Under the pieces are notes generated by a model. It did no database searches, had not been told where the DNA came from, and worked only from the letters and a program-made list of their open reading frames with translations. Of a stretch of DNA of 64,000 nt, positions 47,050-60,394 are shown piece after piece (positions within the stretch are counted from its first letter, which is position 1; every line of letters starts with the position of its first letter). The stretch lies in the NCBI GenBank assembly GCA_020152595.1, contig JAIGNY010000077.1:539501-603500 (forward strand). The letters run 5' to 3'. Origin of the DNA: Chiridota heheva. Taxonomy: Eukaryota > Echinodermata > Holothuroidea > Apodida > Chiridotidae. Position numbers and translations under genes: made by a program.

Positions 47050-47205
47050 TGCCTGAGAATGAGCTCGCGATCAGCGCATGCGATTAGATCTACCGATTGT
47101 GAATTAAACCTCCCTGGATCTGATCACAGACACTTGATCTTGATCTAAGGTGAGGGTGGGATTGTGATCCAGATCAGGCAATCAGATCCACCAATAACTG
47201 ACGTG
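47050..47205. mobile_element. MITE family C fragment, reverse orientation
   Basis: GAGAATGAGCTCGCGATCAG, then GATTAGATCTACC and GGATCTGATCACAG follow the same order as the reverse complement of 28440-28555. Confidence 0.78.
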
Positions 47206-47397
47206 TGTAAACGTAGGTTTGGAAAATTTGGAAAGAAGAGGTGATAGAAAATACAGAAGTATATGGAAAAAAGAAATCTCAAAGTGGTTGAGTCTGAAAC
47301 CCTGTAGAATTGTTTTTCTCATACAAAGAACTTCAGTTCAACTAGTCCTTTCATTTAAAAATATTTTTCTCTGTTTTCGACATTAGATTGATAAAGA

Positions 47398-49660
47398 TGT
47401 AGTTTGGTTTGGTTTGGTGATGTTTAACGGCACCGCAACAGAGTCAAATGTGCCAAGTAGGTGTTAAAAATCTAAGGTGCAAGAGTTAGGACAGAGAGAA
47501 AAGGGAGAGGGAAAGGAAGGAGAGAAAAATAGAATAAATAATAAAGGAGCAAATAAAGGTTATAAAAAGGAAGGAAGGATAGGATGGGAGGATAGAAAAG
47601 GAGGAAGTGTGGGTAAGGATTGGATCAGGTGGAATAAGTTACTATTGCAGAGGAAAGTGATGGTGTTGGAGGAGGGATTGTTCTTGAAAAGATCAGAATT
47701 GGAGGTGGAGGGGGAGAGGAGTGATCTGGAGTTCAGATATTAGGGACAGGTTATAAGGATATGCTTGATCGAGAGATCAGTGTTGCAAGTAGGGCAAAGA
47801 TGTGTAGGAGAACCTGAAAGGAGGTAGCAGTGGGTGAGAAAGGAGTGGCCGATGCGGGTGACAATAACTTCCTCTCTACGATTGTGACCGTCCAGGGGAG
47901 GGTTGGTCCCGACTTTGGGGTTAATAGTGTGAAGCTTGTTACTAGTCTCATATTTATTGGAATCTTGCCAGGTCTTACTGGGGTAGCTGAAAATGGTGAA
48001 GCAGAAGCCAAGAGTGCAGAATAAGGATAGGTGAAATGTGGTTCGACAGAGTGTTGTTGGCGGCTCTGTCAGCCCTCTCGTTGCCAGGGATGCCGACGTG
48101 GCTGGGGATACAGAAAATGATAATTTTCTTCCCTGAGGAAGAGAGAGCATGAACTTTGTTTAGGCTTTGTAAAATTAGTGGATAGACAAGAGCATGTTGA
48201 GGATGCCATGCGAGAATGGAATTTGAGTCAGAGAAGATGATGCAGCAAGGCCAGAAGGAGACTTCTGCAAAGTTTAAAGCTAGGAGGATAGCCTTTGCTT
48301 CAGCAGAGTTGATTGAGGCTCCATCAGGTAACTTTGAAGAAAGGGTGAGACCGGGACAGGTGGCAACGGGTAACGAGGAGCCTTCCCGTGTGGAGCCGTC
48401 GGTGAAGAGGAAGGAGTAGTCATGGAAAATGTCTACCGAGTTGGCAGTATTTGGAGCAAAAGAAGGTTGGGTTGTGAAGAGCTTTGTGTACAAGGAAAGA
48501 CCAAGGAAATCTTGCGGAGGAGGGATAACCCAGTTGGGAATGGAAGGATAGTGTGCCTGGCTATTGAAAAATGATGATGTTGGCTTTGGGGAAATAAAAT
48601 GCATCCGGATATTGAAAGGTGGGGGGATGCGGTTGTTGAAATTGAAGAGGTTGGTGAAGAAAAGAGAGCAGGTGGAATGGAAACATGGGTTCCATTGGTC
48701 AGTGAGGATGTGAAGAGTAAAGGAAAGACCGGCCCTGGTGCACCTGGGGAGTTCATTGGCCTCTACGTGAAGACTGGTGATGGGGGTGGTTTGGGTGGCG
48801 CCAAGGCAGAGCCTTAGGGCAGTGTTTTCGATGAACTTGATGTGCCTCAAGTAAAGATAGATGAAGTTGTAGTAGTCCAACTTAAATCTAAAAAGGGAGC
48901 GATATAAGGTGAGCAAAGTGAGACAATTGGCTCCCCAGTCAGTGCTGGAGAGGACCTTCAGGAGATTAAGGGTTTTGTAACAGTTGGTTTTGAGGGTGTT
49001 GATGTGGGGGAGATAGGACAGATTAGAATCAAGAGTGATTTCAAGGAAACGAGAACTATCTTTACTGGGAAAGATGGAATCTTTGAGATGGACATTGGGA
49101 CGAAGGAAGAAAGAGTTGCTTTGTTGAAATGAATGAAACAGTTTTGTCTTTTGAAAAATTAAAGCTGTTGGTGTCACTCCAATGACCTAAGTTGTCAAGG
49201 CATTTTTGAAGATTACTTTGAAGAGTTTGAAAGCATGGAGAGGACAAGAAAAGGCAAAATTGTCAACAGAGGGAGAGCAGTTGATGTTGGGTGAGAGAGC
49301 TTTGGTGATGCTGTGATTTTGAGGACAAAAAGAGATGGGGAGAGAATTGCTGCCTTGGAGAACAACCAGGTGTTGCGTATACCTTTGAGAATAGGTGTTA
49401 CCTATGCACACCCTGCAATGGCTAGAATGGAGATCATTCTGGATGAAGGTTGTGAAGGTTGGAAGGAGACCTCTGAGACCAGAGGAGTAAAGGGCCCTGA
49501 GGACACCACACTGCCAGGTGGTGTCAAAGGCCATTTTGAGGTCAAAGAAGATGGAGATGGTGTGGTGATTTTTGATGAAGGCTTCATGGACATAGGATAT
49601 CTAGTTTTAGCTAGTATAGAGAATGGGCTTATTCGGGAAGAATATACAGAAATAGGGTAG
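47398..49660 (-). pseudogene. LINE with RT, RNase H and zinc motif (I-group-like), near-continuous frame
   Basis: Minus-strand, 5'-truncated. RT motif A FFDLKMAFDTTW near 49535-49565 is followed by a degraded motif C (SVDNFAF near 49240-49260, where a Y-x-D-D would be expected). A 400-codon frame (47975-49177) covers the RT thumb, then RNase H: FTDGSTREGSS, SINSAEAKAILLAL, IIFSDSNSIL and IPSHVGIPGNERADRAA. A shifted frame (47740-48150) carries the C-terminal zinc motif LCPTCNTDLSIKHILITC. The 3' end is a CCAAA-type tail at 47398-47418. The domain order is the same as in the element at 17854-19720, but it is a different family. The lost Asp of motif C and the frameshifts make it inactive. Confidence 0.9.
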
Positions 49661-50329
49661 TAGGGGCTGATGATTTCAAAGTACTTGAGCTTTGAAAGAT
49701 GCTCTTACATTTTCATTTGCTTTGTTAATTTTCACAACATTTAAGTACAAGCTTTAAAATATCTTTAAGTTTTCATAGAGATATTTTAAGACAAAATAAG
49801 CTCAAGGTTATCTCACCCATGCAGTAACTCATAAAACATGTAAAAGCTAGCAGTCTTTATAACTATAACACTTCTTTTCAGTTCTGTCAATTGAACAACA
49901 AAGAAAGGAGAGACCCTAACTTGTCAATGAAAGAATGTCCTTAAGCCCTCTTTCCAACCTGTACCATCCCCCAACCCTTACACATTCCCAGAACTAAATC
50001 CTGGATTGTAATACAACTTCCAATTAAAGAAAATATGTGTGTCAAGCAAAGTCAAGCACGATAACAATGTATGATAACACTAAAACAAAATTATGCAAAA
50101 CAATATTGCTTAACGTATGACAAACTAGACATTGGAAACAATACAAATCTCCTCATAGTTAATAATGCATATTCCAGATTGTCCCACATTCCATCCCAAC
50201 CTGTCCCAAATGTCATCCCAAGCCTATACTCCATGCAATCACACCTGAAAACCAGATACTGTGTGTCATTTCACCACTTGCATGACCCACATGCCATCAC
50301 AACAGAAATCCAGATGACACCCCACCACA
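49661..50329. other. Intronic sequence, nothing recognised
   Basis: No feature supported, apart from TCCCACATTCCATCCCAACC-type phrases after 50180 that lead into the 22-bp minisatellite. Confidence 0.45.
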
Positions 50330-50570
50330 TGCCATTCCACCCTGTCCCACATGTCCACCCACCCTGTTCCACATGTGAACCCACCCTGTTCCACATACCA
50401 ACCCACCCTGTTCAACATGCCAACCCACCCTGTTGAACATGCCAACCCATCCTGTTCCACATGCCAACCCACCCTGTCCAACATGCCAATGCATCCTGAC
50501 CAACATCCCACCCCACCCTGCCCTACATACAATTTCATCCTGTCCCACATGAAATCCCACCCTCATCCCA
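50330..50570. repeat. 22-bp minisatellite, about 10 units
   Basis: Unit CACATGCCAACCCACCCTGT plus TC. The motif resembles the 24-bp unit at 25709-25931 (both CCCACATG...CCCA), suggesting related origin or convergent expansion. Confidence 0.92.
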
Positions 50571-50784
50571 ATTCCTTTAGCTATTTTATCATGTCATCTC
50601 CTACCCCACATTCGACTTATTGTTTATATTTCCCAAACCCCTAATTTAAAATTCTTAGAAGCAGAAAGCTTTTATTTGCTTAAAACTTTATTCATGGCAA
50701 GACAATATCATAACAAAACTAGAAATGTGAAAGTCTTGCAGGCCTGCCATATATTTTTGATCTTAGGTCAAACATTTTGCAGCA

Positions 50785-51240
50785 AAGTCTATTTTTATGC
50801 AAATAACCTAATCAATATGCACACTATACCCTAAGTGTGAACAATACTCTTTACATATATTGTATGATCATTTATTGAAGCAAAATCACCACACAGATAC
50901 TCACAGATACAAATACTTTCATAGCTATGCAAATAAGCTTATACAAATATTTTCTTTGCTATGCAAATAAGCTAATTAGTATGCACACACAACCACCCAA
51001 TTATGCTCAACTGAACAGTACCAATGTTCTCTACCACTAAACCAAGCTATTATCTCAGGTTAATTATTTTGTACAAATATCTATTGTTATACAAATAAAC
51101 TAATTGATATGAACATTACACTTTACCAATAAGTGTTCATATCATAGATGCAAATAATTATATTGTTATGCAAAAAAGCTAATTAGTATGCACACACAAC
51201 CCCTAATCATGCTCACTTGAACAGTACCCCTATGCCAAAT
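50785..51240. repeat. Degenerate ~200-bp tandem with ATGCAAAT phrases, ~3 units
   Basis: TATGCAAATAAGCTAATTAG + TATGCACACAC occurs near 50952 and, slightly changed, near 51165. A more diverged unit lies near 50797. AACAGTACC follows in two units. Confidence 0.75.
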
Positions 51241-52002
51241 TACATTAATGTACACCATTCATAACTTAAGCTATGAAAACTTTAACCAAAACTTTATAAC
51301 CGGATGCCGACGGTGACGGCAATGCCGGGGGTAATAGAATAGCTCTACTATTCTTAAAATAGTCTGGCTAAAAATGGAACAATGGAACAAGAAAAAAATG
51401 AAACAAGAAAAATACTGGTGAAAGAATTGGACACAAATCTTATCCGTTCAGGAGATATCTAAGTTAAAAGTTATATTGATAAATGACTTAAGTCAGACTA
51501 GTAGTGACACCCATTCATCTTTTTATACAACTTTACCATCCCCAAAAATATAAATTCAAAATACATATTCAATTGTCCCATCTCCCCAAAATAATTAAAT
51601 CACCCTTATAATCACATTTGACAAAATCTCAATATTTCACAAATCTCTGCCACTTACGCATACATTTTCGGTCGGTTCTCCAATGTTAAATAACAATTTC
51701 ACCTGATTCAATTCTGCACGATAACTCTCGCTCTACGCTACGATTACCTCCAATCATATATCAATCAATATGAATAAATGTCAGTTTCATTTACGATGCA
51801 CGTCCCGACAGGATTGTTGTTGTAATTTACAATGTATCGTAGTAATTATGGGAGGATAAATGTCACCCATCATTTAGTAATGTTTGCCCCAGAAACTAAT
51901 GTATCATGTTCCAAACCAATCAATGTTTGCTTCAAGCAAAATAAGTACCATGGTGTAGGGCAAGTGTTATTAAATGCTTACTGCAACTATAAAATTCTTT
52001 AT
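51241..52002. other. Intronic sequence, nothing recognised
   Basis: AT-rich with no supported feature. Confidence 0.45.
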
Positions 52003-52560
52003 GGATTGCTCTAGTGATCAAGCAAGTTTATCTTACACGTATATAAAAGGACTTTAAAGAAATAAAATGGTGAAGAAAGCATTCAAAAATCATAATTTCG
52101 TTAGCAGGATATCATTCAAGTTTAAAGCTCTGTCTTATCTGTGTCCGAATGACTGTTGTAGTAATTAGTCTACTATGGAAGGTTGGCGCCCTCATCCTCA
52201 CATTCTAAAGTATTGTCAATGTATTTAAAAGAAAATTCATTAAACTTTTCTACTATTTGAATTATTTTACCTCAAACTTTCTTCAGGTCTTAAAATATAA
52301 TTACCCTTACTAGATTCTGTTTGACTACTTTTCTGACATATCAAATGGTTTTTAAGTCACATTAATGCAGGACAATGTATGACAGAATACATAATAAAGA
52401 CTGAGGATTATGAGGTTGTGACATCACAACTAGTTTGATATCAATCACTTCTACACAAATATGCTACAGAACTTTACAATTCAAAAGATTAATATCTCCT
52501 AAACAGAACAAAATTTTTGAATGCTTTCTTCACCATTTTGTTTCTTTCATGATTTGAAGC
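52003..52560. mobile_element. MITE family B, copy 2
   Basis: Left: TAGTGATCAAGCAAGTTTAT, then AAAGGACTTTAAAGAAATAA. Right: GAATGCTTTCTTCACCATTT, the inverted counterpart. Interior phrases AAGTTTAAAGCTCTG and TAATATCTCCT match the copies at 6543 and 59066. Confidence 0.62.
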
Positions 52561-52749
52561 CTTTAAATGTGAGATGGAAATCATTCTTTGGGAATGTAAA
52601 TATCTCGTTATTTTTACCTACATTCATTATTTGACATTTGGATTTTTTTTTTGGTTGTATGAGTAAATAATTCAAATGAAATTCAAATATAATAGTAAAT
52701 TCACCATAGAATGATTTTAACCAGGAAAAAGTACACAAAAAGTTAACCA

Positions 52750-54145
52750 GAACCAAAAGGTTTTGTTGTTCTGATTGCTTTTTCATAATTGATTTGCAAA
52801 TTTGTATTAACTGTCATCATGTCCTTGCATATCATGAAATATCTATTCCATGATATTTATTCATAAACCACACCCACCATACAGATCAATAAAAATGTTG
52901 ATAACATTAGCATTTGCAAAATAATTAACAACATCATCAAAGTAAAGATGATGCAAATATGATTGCTCATTTATCCTATTTTCAAGAATTTGTCAATAAG
53001 CCCCACCTACTCCTAATAGCATTCATGACATCACTACCACAACATTTAGAACATATGTACAGACCATGACCCTTCCGAGTACCACATATAGACTAACATC
53101 CGATATACCATTTATGTTGTTTACACCATTTAGTACTTTCACAATAAGCCACACCCACCATGTATATTAATGACATCTGTTGATAACATAAGCATGTTTA
53201 ACCAACAAAATTATCATGCCCAATATGACGCGAAATGGACATACAGTTGCTCATTCATCAATTTTTCTCAATTTTCACTTTAAGCTCAACCACTTATTAC
53301 TATGCATGAATCACCACCACAAACATCAGGTCACATCTGCAGACCATGAGCTATCTGTGAACCATACATGATGTGAATCTAGTTCATAGTTTGGGATATA
53401 CCGTGTTTACTTGCACTTTTTGTTTACAATATCAATTTAAGCCCCGCCCACTATGCAATTTAATGAAATTCACCGTGTTTATACTATGAAAACATACACA
53501 CTAGCTAACATCATTAGTATAACAAATATTAAACAAAACAGACATATGATTGTCAAAATAAAAGCATCTCAAGATTTTTCTATTTAGCCCCGCCTACTCA
53601 TTAATATGCATGATATCACCAACAAAAACAAATATAGAGCACATCTACAGACCATGGGCTATCTGTGCACAAAATATGACATGAATCCATTTCACCATTC
53701 TTGAGATACCGCGTTTACAAGCAAGATATTTTCAGGAAAATCATATTAAGCCCCGCCCACTATGCATACTAATGAACTTGAAAATTTTACTTATGAACAT
53801 GTACATACCAGCTAACATCATAAGTATACCAAATGAAACAAAACAGACATATAGTTGTTAAAATATGAACAATTCAAGATTTTTACATTAAGCTCCACCT
53901 ACTAATCAATATACATGACTTCACAGCATCAAAAACAATAGGGCACATCTATGGACCATAGGCTATCTCTTTACCACATATGACATGAATCCAGTGTATC
54001 GTTCTTGAGATATCACATTTACGAGCTGGCCGTCACACACATACATCATACACACCTACACACACACCATCATGATGTTCACACCTACACACACACCATC
54101 ATGACCGCATAGGCTGCTGATGCTATTGCATCGGAACCAAAAACA
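52750..54145. mobile_element. Non-autonomous inverted-repeat element, copy 2 (~1.4 kb)
   Basis: Same structure as 3804-5366: left end CCAAAAGGTTTTGTTGTTCTG, right end CATCGGAACCAAAAAC, internal ~300-bp units marked by AAGCC-CGCCCACTATGCA near 53145, 53440 and 53748, and a CACACACC-rich tract before the right end. Confidence 0.78.
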
Positions 54146-56894
54146 ATTAAAAAACTACAAAATGAAGTGTTATTTCCATCTAAAAGATCATTAAAAGTTT
54201 TGCGGTTGCTTACAACCCCAGCACACACAAAAAAAGGGGTCAATACCAATAAATGCCAGCGGTGAATCAATTTAAATATTATTTACAAAATTTCACACAC
54301 AGAAGTTCAAAAAGATTTTGGAACTGATTAATTCATAGGCCAATAATGAAGGAGACTTTCTAATTACTCCTGAGGCAGCACCTTTGTATGTCAGTGAATA
54401 AGGGAATTATAGAAGAAAGAGAAAGTCTGCATCTATATCTTGTGAGAAGAAAGTCTGCATCTATATCTTGTGAGAAGGAGGTTTTCTATTCTTTATTATT
54501 CAACATCCATACATCATAGATACATGTAATGGCTCTTTTTCTTAGTGGTCCTTAATTGTTCCGTATTCTATAATTTTTAATTAGTATTTCTTTTTAATTA
54601 TCAAGACATTTGCATAATTTCCTTGATGTCCACAGTGTTCCCTACCCTACAATAATATCTTAACCCCTTTCCTCCCTCACCCACCCCATCAATTACTGTT
54701 GACCATTATTAATATTTCTCAACTTAGGCTAAAACACAACAAATCCAACATTGGATAATAAGGGGGGAGGGGGTGGGAAGGTAAACATTGGACGATAAGA
54801 AGGAGGGGGTGAGGACTTCAAAATCGAGGAAGAAAATATTCAAGAATCACAACAATAGATGTTTTGCTCTTTGAAAAACTGATCTGTTCCACCAGGTTTG
54901 TCCAAGATTTTAGGTGCAACTATTTTGTTGTTGTTGTTGACAAAAGCAAATTTTGCTTTAACTCAATGATCATAACTCAGAAACAAAAGAGATATTGTCT
55001 GAAATTCAAACTCTACTATCCAAAACTTTAACTCTTCCTAATAGGCTTTGAATCTTGATACATCAATACAGACCTTTATGTACTTCCTTTATTACCTTAT
55101 TTCTTACATTTAATACCATCTATTACTTAAAACAACAATGATTACATACGACTCCACCTGCCTTTAAAGACAATTAAACTCGCAATCCCTTCCTCCCCTC
55201 TAAACCAACAACACTCATAAGCACGCTCAGTCTTGATTCTAGTCAGCGTCCCTCTCCAGCCTTTTGTTTCGTCACTCCAGCTGCGACGACATGTTTCGAG
55301 CTCATCACATTCCAAGGATGCCACATCTCTTGTCAGATCGTTATGATAAACTGGATGGTGGCAAAAAGGTTTTATCGCATAACAGAAGCTGAGGTCATTT
55401 CAGTGCTGTCCACGGTTCCGTAAACACATTGCTGATCGGAAGTTAAGTTGGAGAAAGCGAACAGCTCAAGTTCACAAGTTCACTACTTATTCTCAGACAG
55501 TTTAAAATCAGAAGTGGAATACTGAGTGCATTAATATCAAACAATCTTGATCTGTTTATTTTAACTAATAACTTTTTGTTTGTCTGAGGTTGGTCCTGAC
55601 TTCTGAGAAGTGAAGAATGTATCTTTATAATTGTCTGAAGGTATAATCATTCTAAGAAATTTACAGTACATTTTGAAATTATCTAGGTCGCATTCCATGT
55701 ACAGTAATTGGCATTCCAAGAATATGCTACAAGATATGACATAACAGTGAGGATTAAGCTTCCACAGTTTTGCCCCAACATGATACTGGCCGGTTTCCAA
55801 AACAAAAACCGGTTTTAACCGGAAAGCCAGTTTTTCACCCGTAATGTATAAAACTATCAGTGGTGAAGCTAGGGCCCTACGGGCTGGGGGCAAGTGAGGC
55901 ACTGCGTGTCCCTGTGGTATATAGGTACAATGATATATTTTTTATCACAGGCCCCCTATAGGATTTGGGTCGGGCCATTTTAGGGGGCGGCTACTCACCC
56001 CCTGCCATAGTGCAAACTATATGAACACTTCAACAAAGTGCATTTCAGTAACTATAATTGCATCGTTATAGGATAGCAGCTAATGATGTTTGTATCACAG
56101 TATTTGCTGTAAATAATGCTGAAAATGATAACGGAGGCCTTGATAAATAAAATGTATTAATAAACTATAATGTTGTTTGTGTGTAAAGTTTTATTACCCC
56201 ATTTGCCCCTCAAATGATGCTGATTTTACCCCTTTGTCATTCTAGGTCCGAAAGGAATCAAACAGTTCCCTATGTCCCAAGCCAGTCACGTACAAATGTT
56301 ATGATAAAGGTTGTGTAACAGGCCATCTATATGCCCTCATTTGCTCACGATTTCTAATTCATTGTTATGATTACAATTTTCTTTCATGTCAAAAAAACCC
56401 AAACATATTGTCGGATATTAAAACAAATACAAACTAAGCCCCTAAATTCATTATGTTAGGATGTGATGCTAGCCATCATATTACTTGATGAGGCAGTACA
56501 ATGGGTTACTGATTTGCATAAACGGCGGAAAAATCTTACAGTTCAGATCCCACCCACTTGATACTTAACATTTCTTTGAAACATTAACCATGGCCAGGAT
56601 AGGCCCCTATTTGAAAAAAATTTATAAAGTTCAACAACAACAAAAAACCTCATAAATCATGCATATCTCTGTTATTTGTCAAGTTCAAAAATCATTCTTT
56701 TATGCTTTACTTAAAGTGGCTCATTTGTGCATCGCTGTGGCATTTTATATTATAGTTAAGCCACCAAAGGTTCCCGCCCGATAGCCTTATATGGTATTCG
56801 CTTTCTTCAATTATGCTATAAAATTGTGTAAACGGGACTGCAATAAGGCAGAAAAATAAATGCCCTAATGACAAGTAATTTCAAAACCAGTTAC
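54146..56894. other. Intronic sequence, mostly featureless
   Basis: A 29-bp sequence (AAAGTCTGCATCTATATCTT...) is present twice at 54423-54480. 54750-54815 has two G-rich phrases. 55142-55560 and 55561-55902 have open frames without similarity or splice support. No CAMTA exon seen. Confidence 0.5.
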
Positions 56895-57040
56895 CAAAAT
56901 TGACTTCTCTCATACTGCAGGTATCAAAATTATATAATTTCATACTGCAGGTACCAAAAACTCTTGTCATACTGCAGGTATGTTTGTAGGTTGGTGGGCT
57001 GCACATCCTACCACTTTTAGTATGAAGTGCCCCCCCCACC
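56895..57040. repeat. Dispersed repeat with internal ~28-bp tandem, copy 2
   Basis: CATACTGCAGGTATCAAAA, ATACTGCAGGTACCAAAAAC and CCACTTTTAGTATGAAGTGC match 45160-45330 in order. Confidence 0.85.
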
Positions 57041-57994
57041 CCCTTATTTTCGAACCACCATTCTAAAATCTCTGTAACTTTGAAACATTTTTGTTCGCTT
57101 ATTTCACAATCTTTTTTTTCCCTTTTTTGTGCTATCTATATGACTCATCAGGTATTACGTTGCAATTACTTATGGTGAGAATAACAATCAAAGCTTTTTG
57201 TCCGAATTTCTGGGTCAGTTTTACAGCTTGTAAAACAGGTGTTAACCTAATGTAGATTTATGCCTGTTGATATTTAATCGGGCCTTAGCCTGATCAAGTA
57301 GTTCTAAATTCGGCGAATCGAATTTATAGCTAATTAGTGCAAATTTCAACTCCTGCCTTAAAAGAGATTAGGTCCTTTGTCGATAGTATGTAAACTTTGA
57401 ATTGTAAAAATCATTGCATGAAAGATTTGTGTTTTTGAATGTTTTTGATTACTAATGGGAAGTGTGAATCGCGAACGTTTAAATCTTTGGGAGGATTAGA
57501 CTATAAACTTTAAATCCAAGGGTCGCTCGTTCGTTTAAATGTTTACACGTGTAATCGTCACAGCCTTAATCTATGCTCAAACATACTATGAGTCTGAACA
57601 CCTTCAATCTGACACTACTCCAAACCGTGTTTCACACTATAAACAAGTTCCTGCTAGTATTCACAATGTGATCATAGAGCACACCATATGGTGGGGATGG
57701 GTATTGATTTTAACATGGAAATAATTACATTAGATTGCAATGATTAGTCAGTGTCAAGTGCTGGTCCATAAATAGTCTGTTGAGAGTGCAGCATTATATG
57801 TATAGTGATATCACAACGACCTATTGATTCTATTTTAGCACTCTTCTTATCTGACAGCTGGGTACATTACTCATAATTGGCGAACCTTCTGCAAAGTTAA
57901 GATGGAGCTTTACTTGGAAATGACTCTATCTATTCATATGTATTGATCTAGTCCACTTATATATATTGATTGAGTCCGTTAATTTAGTCTATTC
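57041..57994. other. Intronic sequence, nothing recognised
   Basis: No repeat or exon supported. Confidence 0.45.
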
Positions 57995-58105
57995 AACCAA
58001 TTTATTCATGTGGTCCAGTACTATCCTTGCCATTCAGAACTATTAGATTTTTGTAGAGACTTTAAGTTTCATGGGGTATAAAAATACAAAAAAATTGGCG
58101 GAGAG
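57995..58105. repeat. ~110-bp direct repeat, left copy
   Basis: CATGTGGTCCAGTACTATCC, TAGATTTTTGTAGAGACTT and GGGGTATAAAAA match 58530-58640. Confidence 0.85.
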
Positions 58106-58131
58106 GAAGTGCAAGTTGAGATCGAGCTTTA

Positions 58132-58443
58132 TGCACTTGTCAATTGTGTGACTCACCCCCACACCCCGGGACAAGGTGAGTCATTGCACCGAAGTGGGTG
58201 ACCAAAACATGTACATTGACGCACCCCCCAGTCACTTGGGTGACTGACATTTCTTCTGAAATGACATCCCAAATTACTCACATCTGTACAAAGTCAATAA
58301 GTCTGAAGTAAATTGATTCACCCAGAATCACTCCAGGGTGACTGACAAATTTACGCACATATGAGTCACTGTTTCAGATGTCAATGACTCACATTTGACT
58401 GACAATGGGGTAGTAGGAGTGAGTCATACAACTGACAAGTGCA
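58132..58443. mobile_element. MITE family E, 312 bp
   Basis: Starts TGCACTTGTCAATTGTGTGA and ends with the complement (ACAACTGACAAGTGCA); terminal inverted repeat about 24 bp. The interior is rich in GTGACTGACA and TGAGTCA phrases, weakly tandem. The target duplication is ambiguous (2-3 bp). It lies between the two 110-bp direct repeats. Confidence 0.82.
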
Positions 58444-58529
58444 TTACTTGAAAACCCAAACCAGGATTGAAAACTCAAACCAGGATTGATCCAGTCTAGT
58501 CAGTCATACATATTGATCCATATCATTGA

Positions 58530-58640
58530 TCCAGTCCACTCATGTGGTCCAGTACTGTCCTTGCCCGTCAGTAATGATAGATTTTTGTAAAGACTTGAGT
58601 TTCAAGGGGTGTAAAAAATCAACTAAACTGGTAGTGAAGA
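58530..58640. repeat. ~110-bp direct repeat, right copy
   Basis: Diverged partner of 57995-58105. Confidence 0.85.
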
Positions 58641-59065
58641 GGTGCTTGCAATAATCACATGCTCCCACAATGATTTGAAGAACTTTCGAAAGATGCACTC
58701 ATCAAACAGTCATTATAGGAGGAAAGGATTGCGCTGAGGGCTGTAAGACAGTGTTTATTTCCCACTACAATATTGAAAAGCTCAAGTAGTTGACGGATAA
58801 AGTGTGGCAAATCCATTGTTGTGTTGCATGAGTACGGGAGGGATATCTAAGTTTAAAGCTTTTTTTCCCTTCATACTGTGTAGTATGCATCGCTGTTTAC
58901 AGTATATCTAATGCTTTTCCTTTCCAAACCATGAAAATACCAAATATTTGATCAAATTTATTTACACCATTTTGCCTTTATTTTCAGCGCATTATTGTTC
59001 TTGCACCTTATTTTTTTATATATATAATTACCTCTCTGGCACTGTTTACCACTATTGAATTAAAG

Positions 59066-60080
59066 AATTAGTTCAGGGGTCAAGAAAGTTTATCTTCTGT
59101 GTAAAAGGACTTCAAAAGAAACAAAATGGTGAACAATGCATTCAAAATCTTATTCCATTAAGGAGATATTTCAGTTTAAAGTTATGTATCATATGATTAG
59201 AAATGATTGAAATCAAGATTAGTTGCGATGTCACATATTCAAGAATCCTCAAATTCTTTATGTATTCCGGCCGGTAAGGAAATATTCAAGTTTAAAGCTC
59301 TTCTGATCTGTTTAGAAATGACTGGTGTAGTAAGTCTACTATGGATGGTTGACTCACTCATCCTTACATTCTTAACAATTGTTAATGCATTCTAAGAAAA
59401 TTGATTCAACTTTTTTACTATTTGAATTATTTTTCCACTTTCTTCAGGTGGTAAATTATAATACCCATCACTAGATTCTGATTTAACTACTTTCCTTTCC
59501 TGACATATCCAATGATTCTTTAAGCAACAAAATCGCAGAAAAATTATGATAAGAATACATCAAGAATTTGTGAAATTCGTGTATATGACATCACAACTAG
59601 TCTGATTTCAGTCGTTTCTAATCAAATGATACAGAACTGTAAACTTAAATATCTCTGCAACCGAATAAGATTTTTAAATGATTTCTTCACTATTTTCTTT
59701 TTTTTAAAGTCCTCTTTCATATAAGATAGACTTGCTTGAACACTGAACTAATCCTTGAATGCTTTCTTCACTATTTTCTTTCTTTTGTAGTCCTCTTTTA
59801 TATAAGATTAATATGTTTGACCACTGAACTAATCCTTAAATGCTTTCTTCACTAGTTTCTTTCTTTTGAAGTCCTCTTTTATATAAGATTAACATGTTTG
59901 ACCTCTAAACTAATCCTTGAATGGTTTTACCATTTTCTTTCTTTTGAAGTCCTCTTTCATATAAGATAGACTTGCTTGAACACTAAACTAATCCTTGAAT
60001 GCTTTTTTCACTTTTTTCTTTCTTTTGAAGTCCTCTTTCATATAAGATTAACATGTTTGACCACTGAACTAACCCTTTAG
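59066..60080. mobile_element. MITE family B, copy 3, with terminal 81-bp tandem
   Basis: Left: AGAATTAGTTCAGGGGTCAA, then AGGACTTCAAAAGAAACAAA. Right: the inverted counterpart ending CACTGAACTAACCCTTTA. The right inverted repeat has been multiplied five times at 59677-60075 (period ~81 bp). Confidence 0.72.
59677..60075. repeat. 81-bp tandem repeat, five units
   Basis: Units contain ATGCTTTCTTCACTATTTTC, TTTTGAAGTCCTCTTT and AACACTGAACTAATCCTTGA. They are copies of the MITE B right end. Confidence 0.92.
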
Positions 60081-60394
60081 GTGCTGGTTAGTCTCATCAA
60101 ATCTGTACAAACATCTCCTTTCCTTAAGAATTACATTTTTCCTGTGGTAATTTCGACCCATAATACAGCATTTTGCCTGAACTTAGATGAAATTCCGAAG
60201 CATTCTTCCAAAATGTTCTACAGTATAAGATCAAATTAAAAAAATTCTCTTCGATAATTTCATCTTAATTTTCATGTACAATTGCGTCAGTTTTCACTTC
60301 CTTGTAGTGGTTCCTCTTCTTTAAATAAATAACACTTTTACATTTTTAACAAATATTGTACATTTCTGAAATGTATATTTAAGACCCCATAAAT

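Noticed and set aside
55142-55324. Minus-strand 60-codon frame near a WNV-type phrase that might have been the missing CG-1 exon
   Set aside because: Reading through the region gives no R-W-N-T-N-E motif, and there is no donor at the required phase.
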